Source: Agapetus fuscipes
Lineage: Eukaryota > Arthropoda > Insecta > Trichoptera > Glossosomatidae
Length of the DNA stretch: 64,000 bases
Assembly: GCA_951799405.1 (NCBI GenBank)
Contig: OX637333.1
Span: 12,647,960-12,711,959, forward strand
Reading direction: 5' to 3'
Notes under the pieces: model-generated
What the model was told of the DNA's origin: nothing
Seen by the model: the letters and a program-made list of their open reading frames with translations, nothing else
The model's database searches: none
Position numbers and translations under genes: made by a program
In this document: piece by piece, positions 52,984 through 63,544 of the stretch
Numbering within the stretch: position 1 is the first letter of the stretch
Layout of the letters: each line of letters starts with the position of its first letter

Positions 52984-53729
52984 AGTCGGGGGACATGTTG
53001 TTGGTGGACATTTTGTCGCGTGGACATTTTGTTGGGTGGACATTTTGTCCGTGAACATTGTATCGGTGGACAATTTGTCGGGGGTCATTTTGTTGGTGGA
53101 CATTTTGTCGGTGGACATTCTGTCGGTGGACATTGTATCGGTGGACATTATGTCAGTGGACATTCTGTTGGGGGACATGTTGTTGGTGGACATTTTGTCC
53201 GTGGACATTGTATCTGTGGACATTCTGTCAGTGGACATTTTTTCGGGGGACATGTTGTCGGTGGACATTTTGTCGGTGGACATTTTGTCGCGTGGACATT
53301 TTTTCGGGGGACATGTTGTCGGTGGACATTTTGTTGGTGGACATTTTGTCCGTGGACATTTTGTCGGGTGCACATTTTGTCAGTGGACATTGTATCGGTG
53401 GACATTATGTCGGTGGACATTCTTTTGGGGGACATGTTGTTGGTGGACATTTTGTCGGTGGACATTCTGTCGGTGGACATTGTATCGGTGGACATTATGT
53501 CAGTGGACATTCTGTCGGTGGACATTGTATCGGTGGACATTATGTCAGTGGACATTCTGTTGGGGGACATGTTGTTGGTGGACATTTTGTCCGTGGACAT
53601 TGTATCTGTGGACATTATGTCGGTGGACATTTTGTCGGTCGACATTCTGTCGGTGGACATTTTGTCTGTGGACATTGTGTCGATGGACATTCTGTCGATA
53701 GACATTCTGTCAATGGACATTTTGTCGTG

Positions 53730-54026
53730 ACACCGGTCTAACTTCAAAACTTTCGATAATATTTTCTTTTTTAAAAAAAAAAAAAATATTTAATTCATTT
53801 TAGCTTATCTTGCTAAGTTTGACCCTGGTCAATGGAGTTGTAATATTACACACAGACACTTTCTAGCATATCTACGTGTTTCTACATGTGTGTGCGTGAG
53901 AGAGCTCTTGGCGGGCGACCTCTCCCGTCAACAACTGCCTCAATACTAAAAAGGAATCCGCGAGCAGTCTTCGTTTTATAGCATAGTTTTCTTCATACGA
54001 TTATTGTATGGAAATTTCGAAGCTGT
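53730..54026 (+). repeat. Minisatellite flank, copy 1
   Basis: Shares with 54440-54727 the text GGTCTAACTTCAAAACTTTC, TTTGACCCTGGTC, CTTCATACGATTATTGTATG and GAAATTTCGAAGCTGTTT. Confidence 0.85.
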
Positions 54027-54439
54027 TTGTCGGTGGACATTTTGTAGGTGAACATTTTGTCGGTGGACATTTTGTCGGTGGACATTCTGTCAGTGGATAT
54101 TTTGTCGGGGGACATTGTATCGGTGGACATTATGTCGGTGGACATTCTGTCGGGCGACATGTTGTCGCGTGGACATTTTGTCGGGGGACATGTTGTCGGT
54201 GGACATTTTGTTGGTGGACATTTTCTCGGTGGACATTTTGTCCGTGGACATTGTATCGATGTACATTATGTCGGTGGACATTCTGTCGATGGACATTTTG
54301 TCGGTGGAAATTATGTCGGTGGACATTCTGTCGATGGACATTTTGTCGGTGGACATTATGTCGGTGGACATTCTGTCTGTGGACATTTTGTCGGGTGGAC
54401 ATTTTGTCGGTGGACATTCTGTCAATGGCCATTTTGTCG
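54027..54439 (+). repeat. 15-bp minisatellite, second array
   Basis: Same unit as the first array. Array plus flank were duplicated together. Confidence 0.93.
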
Positions 54440-54727
54440 TGACAGCGGTCTAACTTTAAAACTTTCGATAATATTTTTTTTTTAAGAAAGAAAAAATATT
54501 TAATTCATTTTAGATTATCTTCCTTAGTTTGACCCTGGTCGATGGAAAGAGTGGGTATTTTACACACAGACAGACTACTTGTTACTGCATGTGTGTTTGT
54601 GAAAGAGCTCCCCGCGAACAACCTTTCGCGTCAACCACTTCCTCAAGACTAAATTAGAATTCGCATGCTTTCATGGTTTTAAAGCATCGTTTTCTTCATA
54701 CAATTATTGTATGGAAATTTCGAAGCT
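54440..54727 (+). repeat. Minisatellite flank, copy 2
   Basis: Diverged copy of 53730-54026; leads straight into a family B end at 54728. Confidence 0.85.
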
Positions 54728-55569
54728 GTTTTTACTTTCTTGCTATAGCCGAAGGCTATAAAGAAAGTTATGATTTGGTGTGAAAAAAGAATTTCGAGGT
54801 TTTCACGGAAATGAGTTGTCCTGGTGCAGGCCCAAGTAACCACTTTAGTCGTCCTAAGTTGTGAAAATTGTCTTTAGGTCTTATAAGGCTCATAAAAAGG
54901 TTAATGCTTTGCTATTTGGTCATATAAATGGCTTGAGGATAACTTATACGTCCAAAAACCAACTGGTTATTATTTCAACGTAGAAGTTGCTGACAAGAGG
55001 TTAAATTAACGTTATTGTGACTTAAGTTTCAAGAGCTTATAGTCCGATGATCTTAAGGTTGCCTAATATTCCTGATTACGTTCTAGAGAGGTTGGCATTT
55101 GCTAAAGTGAGAGCTAAAGGTTATCTTTTTAATATTGTTAGAACCATAAAGTAAAAGAATTTTGAAATTGCTTTAGGTTGTATAAGACTTGTCTAGGCAA
55201 ACAAATTAGGACTGCGTGGTAAGAACCTAAACCAATAGGTTGTCTTCAGGAGCTACAAGTATAATATTATAATGCTTTAAAAGGCATTCTCAACAGCTGT
55301 TGTTGTCTACGGAATTTCAAAGCAATACGTTGCCTAGTAAGATGAACCGACACAGGGTGATATCAAAGAAATTCAATGGAAATTTTAAACGTAAAGTCCG
55401 TAATTTTTTTTTACGAATTATCAATACACCGGTAAGTTTTTATTATTTTTTATGGTAGGTAGTTCGGTGAATGGTAAAGACTACAAAGCATCTTAAATAT
55501 TACAATTATTATTCATTTATTGTATTATTATTAATTATATATTTCTATTATTATTAATTATTTATTTTC

Positions 55570-55808
55570 CTTGACTGATAGGTTGGTATGCGGCTGACCA
55601 CCCATACTGTAAAAAATGGTTCACTTTGCCAATTTCACCCCTGTTTCAGGGAAGGTCAGCAAGAGTTGCAGAGATTATGTTCATTTGAGTTTTTTTTTAT
55701 TGTAGGTCCACATGCGGCATGTGTAAGCGCGAAATTATGCGTGTCTGCTTGTGGGAATACATTTAATATGAATCTCAAATGATACATATCTTTGCAGCTA
55801 AGATTAAG
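55570..55808 (+). mobile_element. Family A copy in element E
   Basis: Plus strand, CCTTGACTGATAGGTTGG to GCAGCTAAGATTAAGATT. Confidence 0.85.
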
Positions 55809-55848
55809 ATTTAGATTTTTAGATATATATATGTATATGATTTATTTT

Positions 55849-55989
55849 TTTGTTTTTTGGAAACATCGTTAAAATAAAGAAATAAATCATATTCCATGTC
55901 GTGAAATTTTTTATCTAAACATATATGTAAATATTTAGATAATTTTTTTCACGACGTGGAATATGATTTTGTTTTTTGGAAACATCGTT
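55849..55989. repeat. 36-bp palindrome between 22-bp direct repeats
   Basis: Arms 55884-55919 and 55934-55969 (ATCATATTCCATGTCGTG / CACGACGTGGAATATGAT); TTTGTTTTTTGGAAACATCG stands directly repeated on both sides. Confidence 0.88.
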
Positions 55990-56070
55990 TGATTTTTATT
56001 ATTTAATAGGTGAATTTTCGGCCTCGCAAGGGAAGCCATCTTCGGACCTTTAGAGTTATAACGTTATAAT

Positions 56071-56350
56071 AAAACTAAGTGTAAATATTATGTGCTGAAT
56101 CTTTTCGGGGGTAGTCGGCTACTTCCGGTAGCGGTCGGGGGTCTGCAATCTCCGCCATAGATTTCTTGCAGGACCGTCCGGCGTTGTCGGTCCACTCCGT
56201 CTGGAGCCGCTCCGGAGTGGTTCGGGCGTTCTCGGTAGCCTGGTATGTAGTGAAAGCTGTATCGCCGGTGGTGCCGAAGACCCCTGACCGCTACCGGAAG
56301 TAGCCGACTACCCCCGAAAAGATTCAGCATATTATATTTACACTTGGTTT
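56071..56350. mobile_element. Foldback MITE with about 72-bp arms
   Basis: CTAAGTGTAAATATTATG, TGCTGAATCTTTTCGGGGGT and GTAGTCGGCTACTTCCGGTA recur as complements at the right end. An 80-codon frame on the minus strand is produced by the palindrome and is not a gene. Confidence 0.88.
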
Positions 56351-56383
56351 TGTTATACTAAGTCTTATATATATTATATATAT

Positions 56384-56677
56384 GGGGCTGTCCATATATA
56401 ACGTCATTCGCATTAAGGGGGGGGGGGGGGGAGTCTGGTCTGCAGATGATGGCAAATGATGTACGAGTACCAAAAGTGACGTTGTTCTTGTAAATACCAA
56501 TTTCTACAAAATATACAAAATATTATGTAAGTTATATAATATTATTAATTATTAAGCTCATCCATTATTACAGCAAGAGGGGGGGGGGTCATTAGATAAT
56601 GACTATAGGATGATTGTAAGGGGGGGGGGGGGGTCGAAAATCGGCCAAAATCGATGACGTAATTTATGGACGGCCCC
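56384..56677. mobile_element. MITE with GGGGCCGTCCAT ends and G-runs
   Basis: Left GGGGCTGTCCATATATAACG, right (reverse strand) GGGGCCGTCCATAAATTACG, each followed by TCA. Internal G-runs of 15, 10 and 14 at 56417, 56579 and 56620. TIRs of this wording are frequent in insect genomes. Confidence 0.87.
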
Positions 56678-57850
56678 TTTATATATTATATATATTATAC
56701 TTGGTCTTAGCTAAATAGTTACAGTAATGAAAAAAATCAAGCATCTTAATTATAAAGCTTGAACAAAATATATAACTGAAGAATTGCCATCACAAAAAAA
56801 TATTTAAAAAAACTCGTTTTTTTTACATTTTTGGCTTTTTTCGTGTGTGCTGTATTTTGGAATTTTGTTTTTGCTTTTAATTACAGAACTATAGGTACAT
56901 TGTTTAGGTTCCGTACTTAACATTTTTTTTATAATGTCAATAGTTTTTGAGTAAATACGGAAAATAAAGAAAAAGTAATAATAACAACAGTAAACACAAA
57001 CACTATTTTAAAGGAAATTTTATACAATACAATAATGTATATTTTTTAAAACTTTAAAATAAAATACCTGCGAGTTAAAAAGACAAACTTGACGTAAAAC
57101 GTAATCCAAAGTGTTTTTTTAACATTTGACTTTCAAGGGATTGAAAAAATGAACTTACTTTCAAAGGACCCTGTAGCTGTTTTTTTAGCACTCTTTCGAT
57201 GAACAACACGTCCTGTCAGCAACAAAACTTAAGGTAACTAATGTTTCTTCGCAGTTATTGTCGCGACTGACAAATCTTTAAGAGCTCCTCGCAATAAGCT
57301 TAAAGCTGCGAAAATAGCCTTGTGGTTGTTAGTAGCTCCGCGAGATAACCTTTAGCTCTTTTTTTGGCAAAAAAGGTATATTTTAAAGCTTACTGGTAAT
57401 TTCTTTACGGCAGCCATATTTTTTCAATGAAAAAAAACTAACTATCTTAATCAACAGAAATATTTTTATTTAATTATGCAAAATTAAATATGGTATCCTA
57501 TGCGATTTAAAATACATGCCTTTTTGTATGAATAAAAGTTTAATTTATAATGCAACTTACCACCAAACACTTAATTGAAAAAAATTATTAAAATTAAAAT
57601 ATTAAATTTTTTAAGTTACGAAAGGCCCGTCTCGTATACAGAACTATTATCCTAAAGTATCACGATAAAGTGCCATTCGCAGTATGTTTTACATTTCCCC
57701 TGCTTTCTTAAAGCCATTTATTATTTTGTTTGAAAACAACTCATACTTATCTATCCATTTTGAAACTTGGTAAGTCGGAATATGGCGCGCACGCGCCATT
57801 ATAATATGTATTTCAATTCACGGCTGTGTAAAAAATCTTCCACAGAAACA
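56678..57850. other. Interior of element E, unassigned
   Basis: AT-rich, no gene recognised; 57230-57370 contains TTAAGAGCTCCTCGC- and AGCTCCGCGAGATAACC-like short repeats. Confidence 0.4.
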
Positions 57851-57929
57851 TCTCGTTCTCGCTCACCCGAGCGAGAGCGAGATGTTTCTCGAGTCCTCTC
57901 GCTCTCGCTCACCCGAGCGAGAGCGAGAG
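57851..57929. repeat. Two adjacent GAGCGAGAGC hairpins
   Basis: Arms TCTCGTTCTCGCTC / GAGCGAGAGCGAGA (57851-57882, one mismatch) and CTCTCGCTCTCGCTC with its complement (57896-57929), each with loop ACCC. Confidence 0.93.
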
Positions 57930-58318
57930 AACCCGAGTTGTAAGTTGTATACGAGTTACATCCAAGACTTATTTAGAACGTAAACGCTGTCTTGCTAGGT
58001 TATATTGAGGTAAAATTAAGGTTGCCGAAGTTATATTTGGGTTCTGCCGTAGCTCGTAGAGCGGTTCTGTATTTGAGCTATAGGTTTTGGTGTAGCTCTT
58101 CGCAAGGTTCTAAAACTGGGGCCCTTTTAGCACTCACGAGGTTAGTATAAGGTAAATATAACGTTATTGAGACTTCTAAGACTTACGTGCCGATTTCCAT
58201 ACAAAGGTTGTGGGACCATTTTGTAACCTTTTTAAAACCTAAATGGTTACTTGGGGGACATGCCAAAAAACACTATCTTTCAAAAACGTCCGTCTGTATG
58301 TATGTATGTATGTATGTA

Positions 58319-59286
58319 TTAGGGAATGCAATCTCGTTCTCGCGAGATCGAGATCTCGCGAGATCTCGTCCATATTTTGTGAGACTGAGTCTCGTTCAAT
58401 TTTTGTACGAGATCTCGCGAGATTGCGAGATTGAGTGGCGCAGCAAAATCGGTGTGTGTATCGTAGCGCGGTTGCGCGCGAACTGCTCTGCGCATGCTGT
58501 AGGCACTACTCGTGGCTACAAGAATCGTTGACACTGTTGACAGCATTGAAAAAGCCCAATCGTTCAACAAATTCTGCAAATTCATTGGAGATACTCATTA
58601 AAAAAGAGATGAATTTGTATGAAGCTGGAGGGGTTAAAGGTGAACTCCTTCAGTTTGTACACAACTGTTTGTCGACTGTGGTTCTGACTAGTGTAGAGGC
58701 AGAAAGAGCATTTTCGGCCGCAGGGTACTTCGCCTGTAAAATCAGGAGTTGTGTTTTTTGAGAAGCCACTTTCAAAAATAACTTATCCTTTTAATAACAC
58801 TGTTTAATAATACTTACATATCCTTAACAATTACAAATGCTGCAGAAAGCTGAATAAGTGTTACATTTTGACTTATTTCGAAGTGTTTTTTTGTTTTGGT
58901 TTGAGTTTTTTGTATATGGACGAGATCTCGTCCATATTTTGCGAGACTGAGTCTCGTTCAATTTTTGTACGAGATCTCGCGAGATTGCGAGATTGAGTGG
59001 CGCAGCAAAATCGGTGTGTGTATCGTAGCGCGGTTGCGCGCGAACTGCTCTGCGCATGCTGTAGGCACTACTCGTGGCTTCAAGAATCATTGACACTGTT
59101 GACAGCATTGAAAAAGCCCAATCGTTCAACAAATTCTGCAAATTCATTGGAGATACTCATTAAAAAAGAGATGAATTTGTATGAAGCTGGAGGGGTTAAA
59201 GGTGAACTCCTTCAGTTTGTACACAACTGTTTGTCGACTGTGGTTCTGACTAGTGTAGAGGCAGAAAGAGCATTTTCGGCCGCAGG
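58319..59286 (+). pseudogene. Duplicated hAT transposase C-terminal relic
   Basis: Two direct copies (about 58363-58735 and 58918-59286). Both read LEILIKKEMNLYEAGG, LLQFVHNCLSTVVL and TSVEAERAFSAAG, the hAT dimerisation motif; copy 1 continues YFACKIRSCVF. The left end TTAGGGAATGCAATCTCG looks like a TIR. N-terminal and catalytic parts absent. TCTCGCGAGA occurs four times. Confidence 0.8.
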
Positions 59287-59827
59287 GAGTTGCCATTAAT
59301 TAGTTTTTAACTTAATAAATTAGTTATAGCAATACTCTTACTAATCTGTGTCTATGGGTTGCCATATGAAAAAAACAAACAATTGTGATTTTCTCGAAAG
59401 TTAAGTGGCCAACAAAAAAATAATGTTCTACAATATTATAGACTAGCAGTACCCGGCGTGTTTCACTACGCCATTTGGGCATGTGGTATCAATTTTTTTC
59501 TACAGATAAAAGAGGAAACAACAGGATCAAAAAAAAAAGTTTGCTAATCGGAATCAAGCTTCACACAATTTATCTCTAGGTTAATCTTCACGTTTTCTAA
59601 AAAAAAAGGTCTAGGTACAACTGTTAAGCAGCAGAGCCAAGCATAGGGAAAATCGATTGCGGTGCTCCATTTATATTTAAGATAAAAAAATCGGCTATGT
59701 AACGTCACTCATCTAATCTATTCTAAGTTGCATGGATATAATTGTTACATTTGGAATTCACATTAAGTGCATGCCCACAAGCAGACACGTATAAGTTCAC
59801 ACTTGCACATTCTGCGTGTGAACCTAC

Positions 59828-60169
59828 GCAACGCAACTACGCAACTAAGCTACACATATAGTGTAACTTCTTGCCGCGTTATCCCCGAAGGGGTCGCATG
59901 TGGCGAGTTGAACCTATTTATTTTTACAGGTAAGGGGGCCGGCCTTACGCCAACTACTTCAGTTGAAGTGGGAATTTCCCAGCTCCCGAGGGGGCTGGTA
60001 CTCATTTCTTGTAAAGGCTGAGTAAACCTCGCCGGTATTTATATTATGGGGTTTGAAATACACACCGAAATCGGAAATCATTTCTGACACCCTCCTCGGT
60101 GGGATTCGAACCCGAGCTCACGGGGTAGAATGCAAGCACTCTACCAACTGAGCTATCGACCGGACTATC
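59828..60169 (-). mobile_element. tRNA-derived SINE S1 with 8-bp target duplication
   Basis: Flanked by GAACCTAC at 59820-59827 and 60170-60177; the empty site is in C1 at 10424-10431. Reverse strand: TAGCTCAGTTGGTAGAGTGC, box B GGTTCGAATCCC, and a tail ending in GTTGC repeats. Splits a family A copy (remainder 60170-60300). Confidence 0.92.
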
Positions 60170-61126
60170 GAACCTACAACATAAAAACCCAAATCTCAAA
60201 TGAACATACACCCTGCAACTCTTTGCTGACCTTCCCTGAAACAGGGGTGACATTGGCAGAGTGAACCATTTTCTATTTATAGTTGGTCAGATGCATATTG
60301 ACCTATACAAGAAAAGAATATAAACAATAAATTAAATTTTATAATCATACAATTAAAGAACTAATCTATAAAATTCACTATACTCTTTGAGCAAAGTGAA
60401 GAAATAAATGTATTCCAAACAATCAGCAATATTTTTCAATGTAACCGCACTGTGAAACGTATGCAGTTGGGGAAAATGCTTCATACAATATGATGCACTT
60501 AAGTGTTTTTTCAACTATCTCCATAAAAGTGTTTAATTTATGTTGAATTTTTGACTCCCTGTCCTGTCTTTATCCCGGCCAAGTGAATTCACATTTTTTC
60601 CCCACATTTAAAATGTGCTCTATCCATTATTTCAATAAGTGAAAGTTTTAGGTAGTGCACACGGAACATTTTCTATTGACAACAAAATTGTAAGTCGCAC
60701 GGCCGTGTTAGGTAAAAGGCAAACATTTTGTTTATCTTGGTTGCTTTGGACCATTGTCACATAGAAGAAAGACGTTTAACCGCCGAGAAAAAAACGATCT
60801 TTAAATTTGTGGTGAGTATATAATTTTACAGAAATGCGTTTTTTGAAAAAACAACTATATTATGTATATTTTAATTAAAAGTATGTTTCAATAAAAGGTT
60901 TTAATAATAATAATAAATTTCAATATGGTCTTCTAGTTGTGACCTACGAACTTTCGTTTATCGTATTTTTTATAAGTGCGGGATATAAAAGCTTTCTTAA
61001 ATTTCTAAAATTCAACTTGGAATACTTGAATAACATTTTTTAATTTGGAACTTTGTCTAGGCCAGGGGTCGGCAACCTTTTGAGTCGGAAGAGCCAAAAA
61101 TTACAATTTACAAATTTCAAAGTTTT

Positions 61127-61365
61127 TCCTTGACTTATAGGTTGGTATGAGGCTGACCACCCATACTGTAAAAAATGGTTCACTTTGCCAATGTCGCCCC
61201 TGTTTCAGGGAAGGTCGGCAAGAGTTGCAGGGCTTATGTTCATTTAAGATTGGGTTTTTATATTGTAGTTCCACATGCGGTATGTGTGAGCGCGAAATTA
61301 TGCGTGTCTGCTTATGGGAATGCATTTGATGTGAATCTCAAATGATACATACCTTATTTTGGATT
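61127..61365 (+). mobile_element. Family A copy (C2 counterpart of 7577-7821)
   Basis: Same site as in C1, so inserted before C was duplicated. Confidence 0.87.
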
Positions 61366-61547
61366 TGGATTTGTAAAGAGCCACAAATGTTTTTTTGCCA
61401 ACAATAAATAGCGTCGATGGGGCGGGGGGAGGGTGGGGGGTGAAAAGCGAGTACAAGTAGCGGAGAGATCGTTAATCGATTCAGAACGATTTAGTTTTTT
61501 TCGAGCAGAAGTATAATTCTGTGTTTTTTATATTTGCGTATGAAGCT

Positions 61548-62146
61548 ATGAAATGAAGAAAGTATATGAAACGAAGAAAGTATATGTTCATAGAATAGAT
61601 GGATGTCGTGGTAGAGGAAGACCGAGAAAGGTATGGATGGACCAAATATCCGAAATTGCGAATGAATGGAATATCCAGAGTCATAATAAAAGAAGAGCCT
61701 GTATGAAGAAAATTATTACTCTGGAGGAAATTAAAGAAGTATGTAAGGACAGAAAGAAATGGCGGTTGATCTGTAATGTTGGCGGCTAGGGTTTATTAAA
61801 TTGGAATTTGTTTTTATTTGTAAATGGATATTTTGTATTTGGATATTATTATTTAGTGATGTATAAAATGTAATTTGTCGTGTGTGTGTTCCTTGACTTA
61901 TAGGTTGGTATGCGGCTGACCACCCATGCTGTAAAAATGGTTCACTTTGCCAATGTCACCCCTGTCTCAGGGAAGGACGGCAAGAGTTGCAGGGTGTATG
62001 TCCATTTGAGATTTGGTTTTTATGTTGTAGGTTCACATGAGGCATGTGCAAGCGCAAACTTGTACGTGTCTGGTTGTGAGAATGCATGTAATGTGAATCT
62101 CCAATGTAACATATCTTTGCAACTTAGATTAGATTAGATTAGATTA
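61548..62146 (+). mobile_element. LINE 3' fragment ending in family A, 6-bp target duplication
   Basis: Flanked by GAAGCT at 61542-61547 and 62147-62152; C1 has the empty site (7399-7404). The insert holds a LINE C-terminal frame (61553-61789: GCRGRGRPRKVWMDQISEIA, CKDRKKWRLICNVGG, stop), about 100 bp, then a full family A copy and a GATTA tail: one insertion event, so family A is this LINE's 3' end. Confidence 0.88.
61553..61789 (+). pseudogene. LINE polyprotein C-terminus
   Basis: 78 codons ending in a natural stop, closely similar to the fragment at 8470-8920 (GRGRPR, W-DQI-EIANEWN, KRRACMK) but from a LINE with a different 3' end. Confidence 0.78.
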
Positions 62147-62249
62147 GAAGCTAAAGAGCCGTAACTTCACACCCAAAGAGCCGCATGTGGCTGGTGAGCC
62201 GCAGGTTGCTTACCCCTAACCAAACCGATATCGATCCACCATATTTGTA

Positions 62250-62470
62250 AAAAGTCCGGTCTATAGCTTAGTTGGTAGAGTAACTGCATTCCATGCCGAG
62301 ATCTCGAGTTAGAATCCCACTGAAGTTGTCAGAAATTATTTCTCGTTTCAGTGTTTATTTCTAACCCAAAATAAAATATCGGCAAGGCTTACTCAGCCTT
62401 CATAAGAAATGAGTGTCAAGCCACTCAGGAGCTGAATAACATCCATTTCAAGTTGGCGTAAAGTAAAAGT
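62250..62470 (+). mobile_element. tRNA-derived SINE S1 (in C2)
   Basis: GTCCGGTCTATAGCTTAG with box A; counterpart of 7090-7306. A second, 5'-truncated copy (62917-63105) arises from the tandem duplication of the C2 end. Confidence 0.82.
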
Positions 62471-62814
62471 TACTGGGTTGTTCATTTTAGATTTGGATTT
62501 TAAATTATGAGTAGGTACACATGCAACATTTGTAAGCAAGAACTTACATGTGTCTACTTGTGAGCATGCATTTTATATGAATCTTTAATGTAAATGTATA
62601 TTTGCAACTAAGATTATGTATTGTAGTTGAATATAATGGTCTACTTCTATTGGGTGGTTTCAAAATTTACCGACCTCGTTGCTGAAATATTGAGAATTGA
62701 GAACCATTGTTTATTTGATCACCATCAAACTTCACAGGATTCATTCTAAAAATATGTTACATGTTTCCTGAAAATTTCATCAAAATCGGATGAGCGGTTT
62801 ATGAGTATAGGGAA

Positions 62815-62884
62815 CATACATACATACATACATACATACATACATACATACATACATACATACATACATACATACATACATACA
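62815..62884 (+). repeat. CATA microsatellite, inner
   Basis: About 17 units at the end of the first 630-bp tandem unit of C2. Confidence 0.95.
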
Positions 62885-63448
62885 CACATCCTTCTTTAAA
62901 GATATAGATAGATAGATTGCATTCCATGCCGAGATCTCGAGTTGGAATCCCACCGAAGTTGTCAGAAATTATTTCCCGTTTCAGTGTTTATTTTAAACCC
63001 AAAATAAAATACCGGCAAGGCTTACTCAGCCTTCATAAGAAATGAGTGTCAAGCCACTCAGGAGCTGAATAACATCCATTTCAAGTTGGCGTAAAGTAAA
63101 AGTTACTGGGTTGTTCATTTTAGATTTGGATTTTAAATTATGAGTGGGTACACATGCAGCATTTGTAAGCGTGAACTTACATGTGTCTACTTGTGAGCAT
63201 GCATTTTATATGAATCTTTAATGTAAATGTATATTTGCAACTAAGATTATGTATTGTAGTTGAATATAATGGTCTTCTTCTATTGGGTGGTTTCAAAATT
63301 TACCGACCTCGTTGCTGAAATATCGAGAATTGAGAACCACTGTTTATTTGATCACCATCAAACTTCACAGGATTCGTTCTAAGAATATGTTACATGTTTC
63401 CTGAAAATTTCGTCAAAATCGGATGAGCGGTTTATGAGTCTATAGGGG

Positions 63449-63530
63449 ACATACATACATACATACATACATACATACATACATACATACATACATACAT
63501 ACATACATACATACATACATACATACATAC
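63449..63530 (+). repeat. CATA microsatellite, outer
   Basis: About 20 units, followed by CACACATCCTTC and a short ATAG array; the natural end of composite C. Confidence 0.95.
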
Positions 63531-63544
63531 ACACATCCTTCTTT

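Larger units (their letters stand above)
52127..53729 (+). repeat. 15-bp minisatellite, split by a hAT-like element
   Basis: Units of TTTTGTCGGTGGACA and variants (ATTATGTCGGTGGAC, CATTGTATCGGTGGA) at 52127-52218 and 52984-53729. The unit length is a multiple of 3, giving open frames of up to 236 codons in three plus frames and one minus frame (MSTDKMSTDR type); these are artefacts. Confidence 0.93.
54831..58255. mobile_element. TIR element E (CCCAAGTAACC ends)
   Basis: Starts CCCAAGTAACCACTTTAG and ends, on the reverse strand, CCCAAGTAACCATTTAGG. It splits the family B motif GTCCTGGTGCAGGACATGCC, leaving at most a 2-bp GG duplication. 3.4 kb, without a transposase; hosts a family A copy, palindromes and a MITE. 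Confidence 0.78.
54728..59441 (+). mobile_element. Foldback family B copy B7, twice interrupted
   Basis: B pieces at 54728-54830 (starting TTTACTTTCTTGCTATAGCC), 58256-58318 and 59287-59441, with element E and then the duplicated hAT relic between them. Confidence 0.75.
59442..63540 (+). repeat. Composite repeat C, copy C2
   Basis: Begins CTAGCAGTACCCGGCGTG and ends in a CATA microsatellite followed by CACACATCCTTCTTTA. Has a SINE (59828-60169) and a LINE fragment (61548-62146) that C1 lacks, and lacks the hAT present in C1. Its last about 630 bp are tandemly duplicated (about 62284-62915 and 62917-63540), each ending in a CATA array. Confidence 0.87.

Noticed and set aside
53020..53747. Overlapping open frames of 194-236 codons on both strands
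   Set aside because: Products of a 15-bp tandem repeat; unit length divisible by 3 keeps several frames open. No start context, splice sites or homology.
56088..56330. 80-codon minus-strand frame
   Set aside because: Covers both arms of a palindromic MITE; the two ends of the protein are reverse complements of each other at DNA level.
57851..57929. Bacterial-type terminator or attachment site
   Set aside because: The context is an animal transposon; hairpins have no T-run and no integrase nearby.
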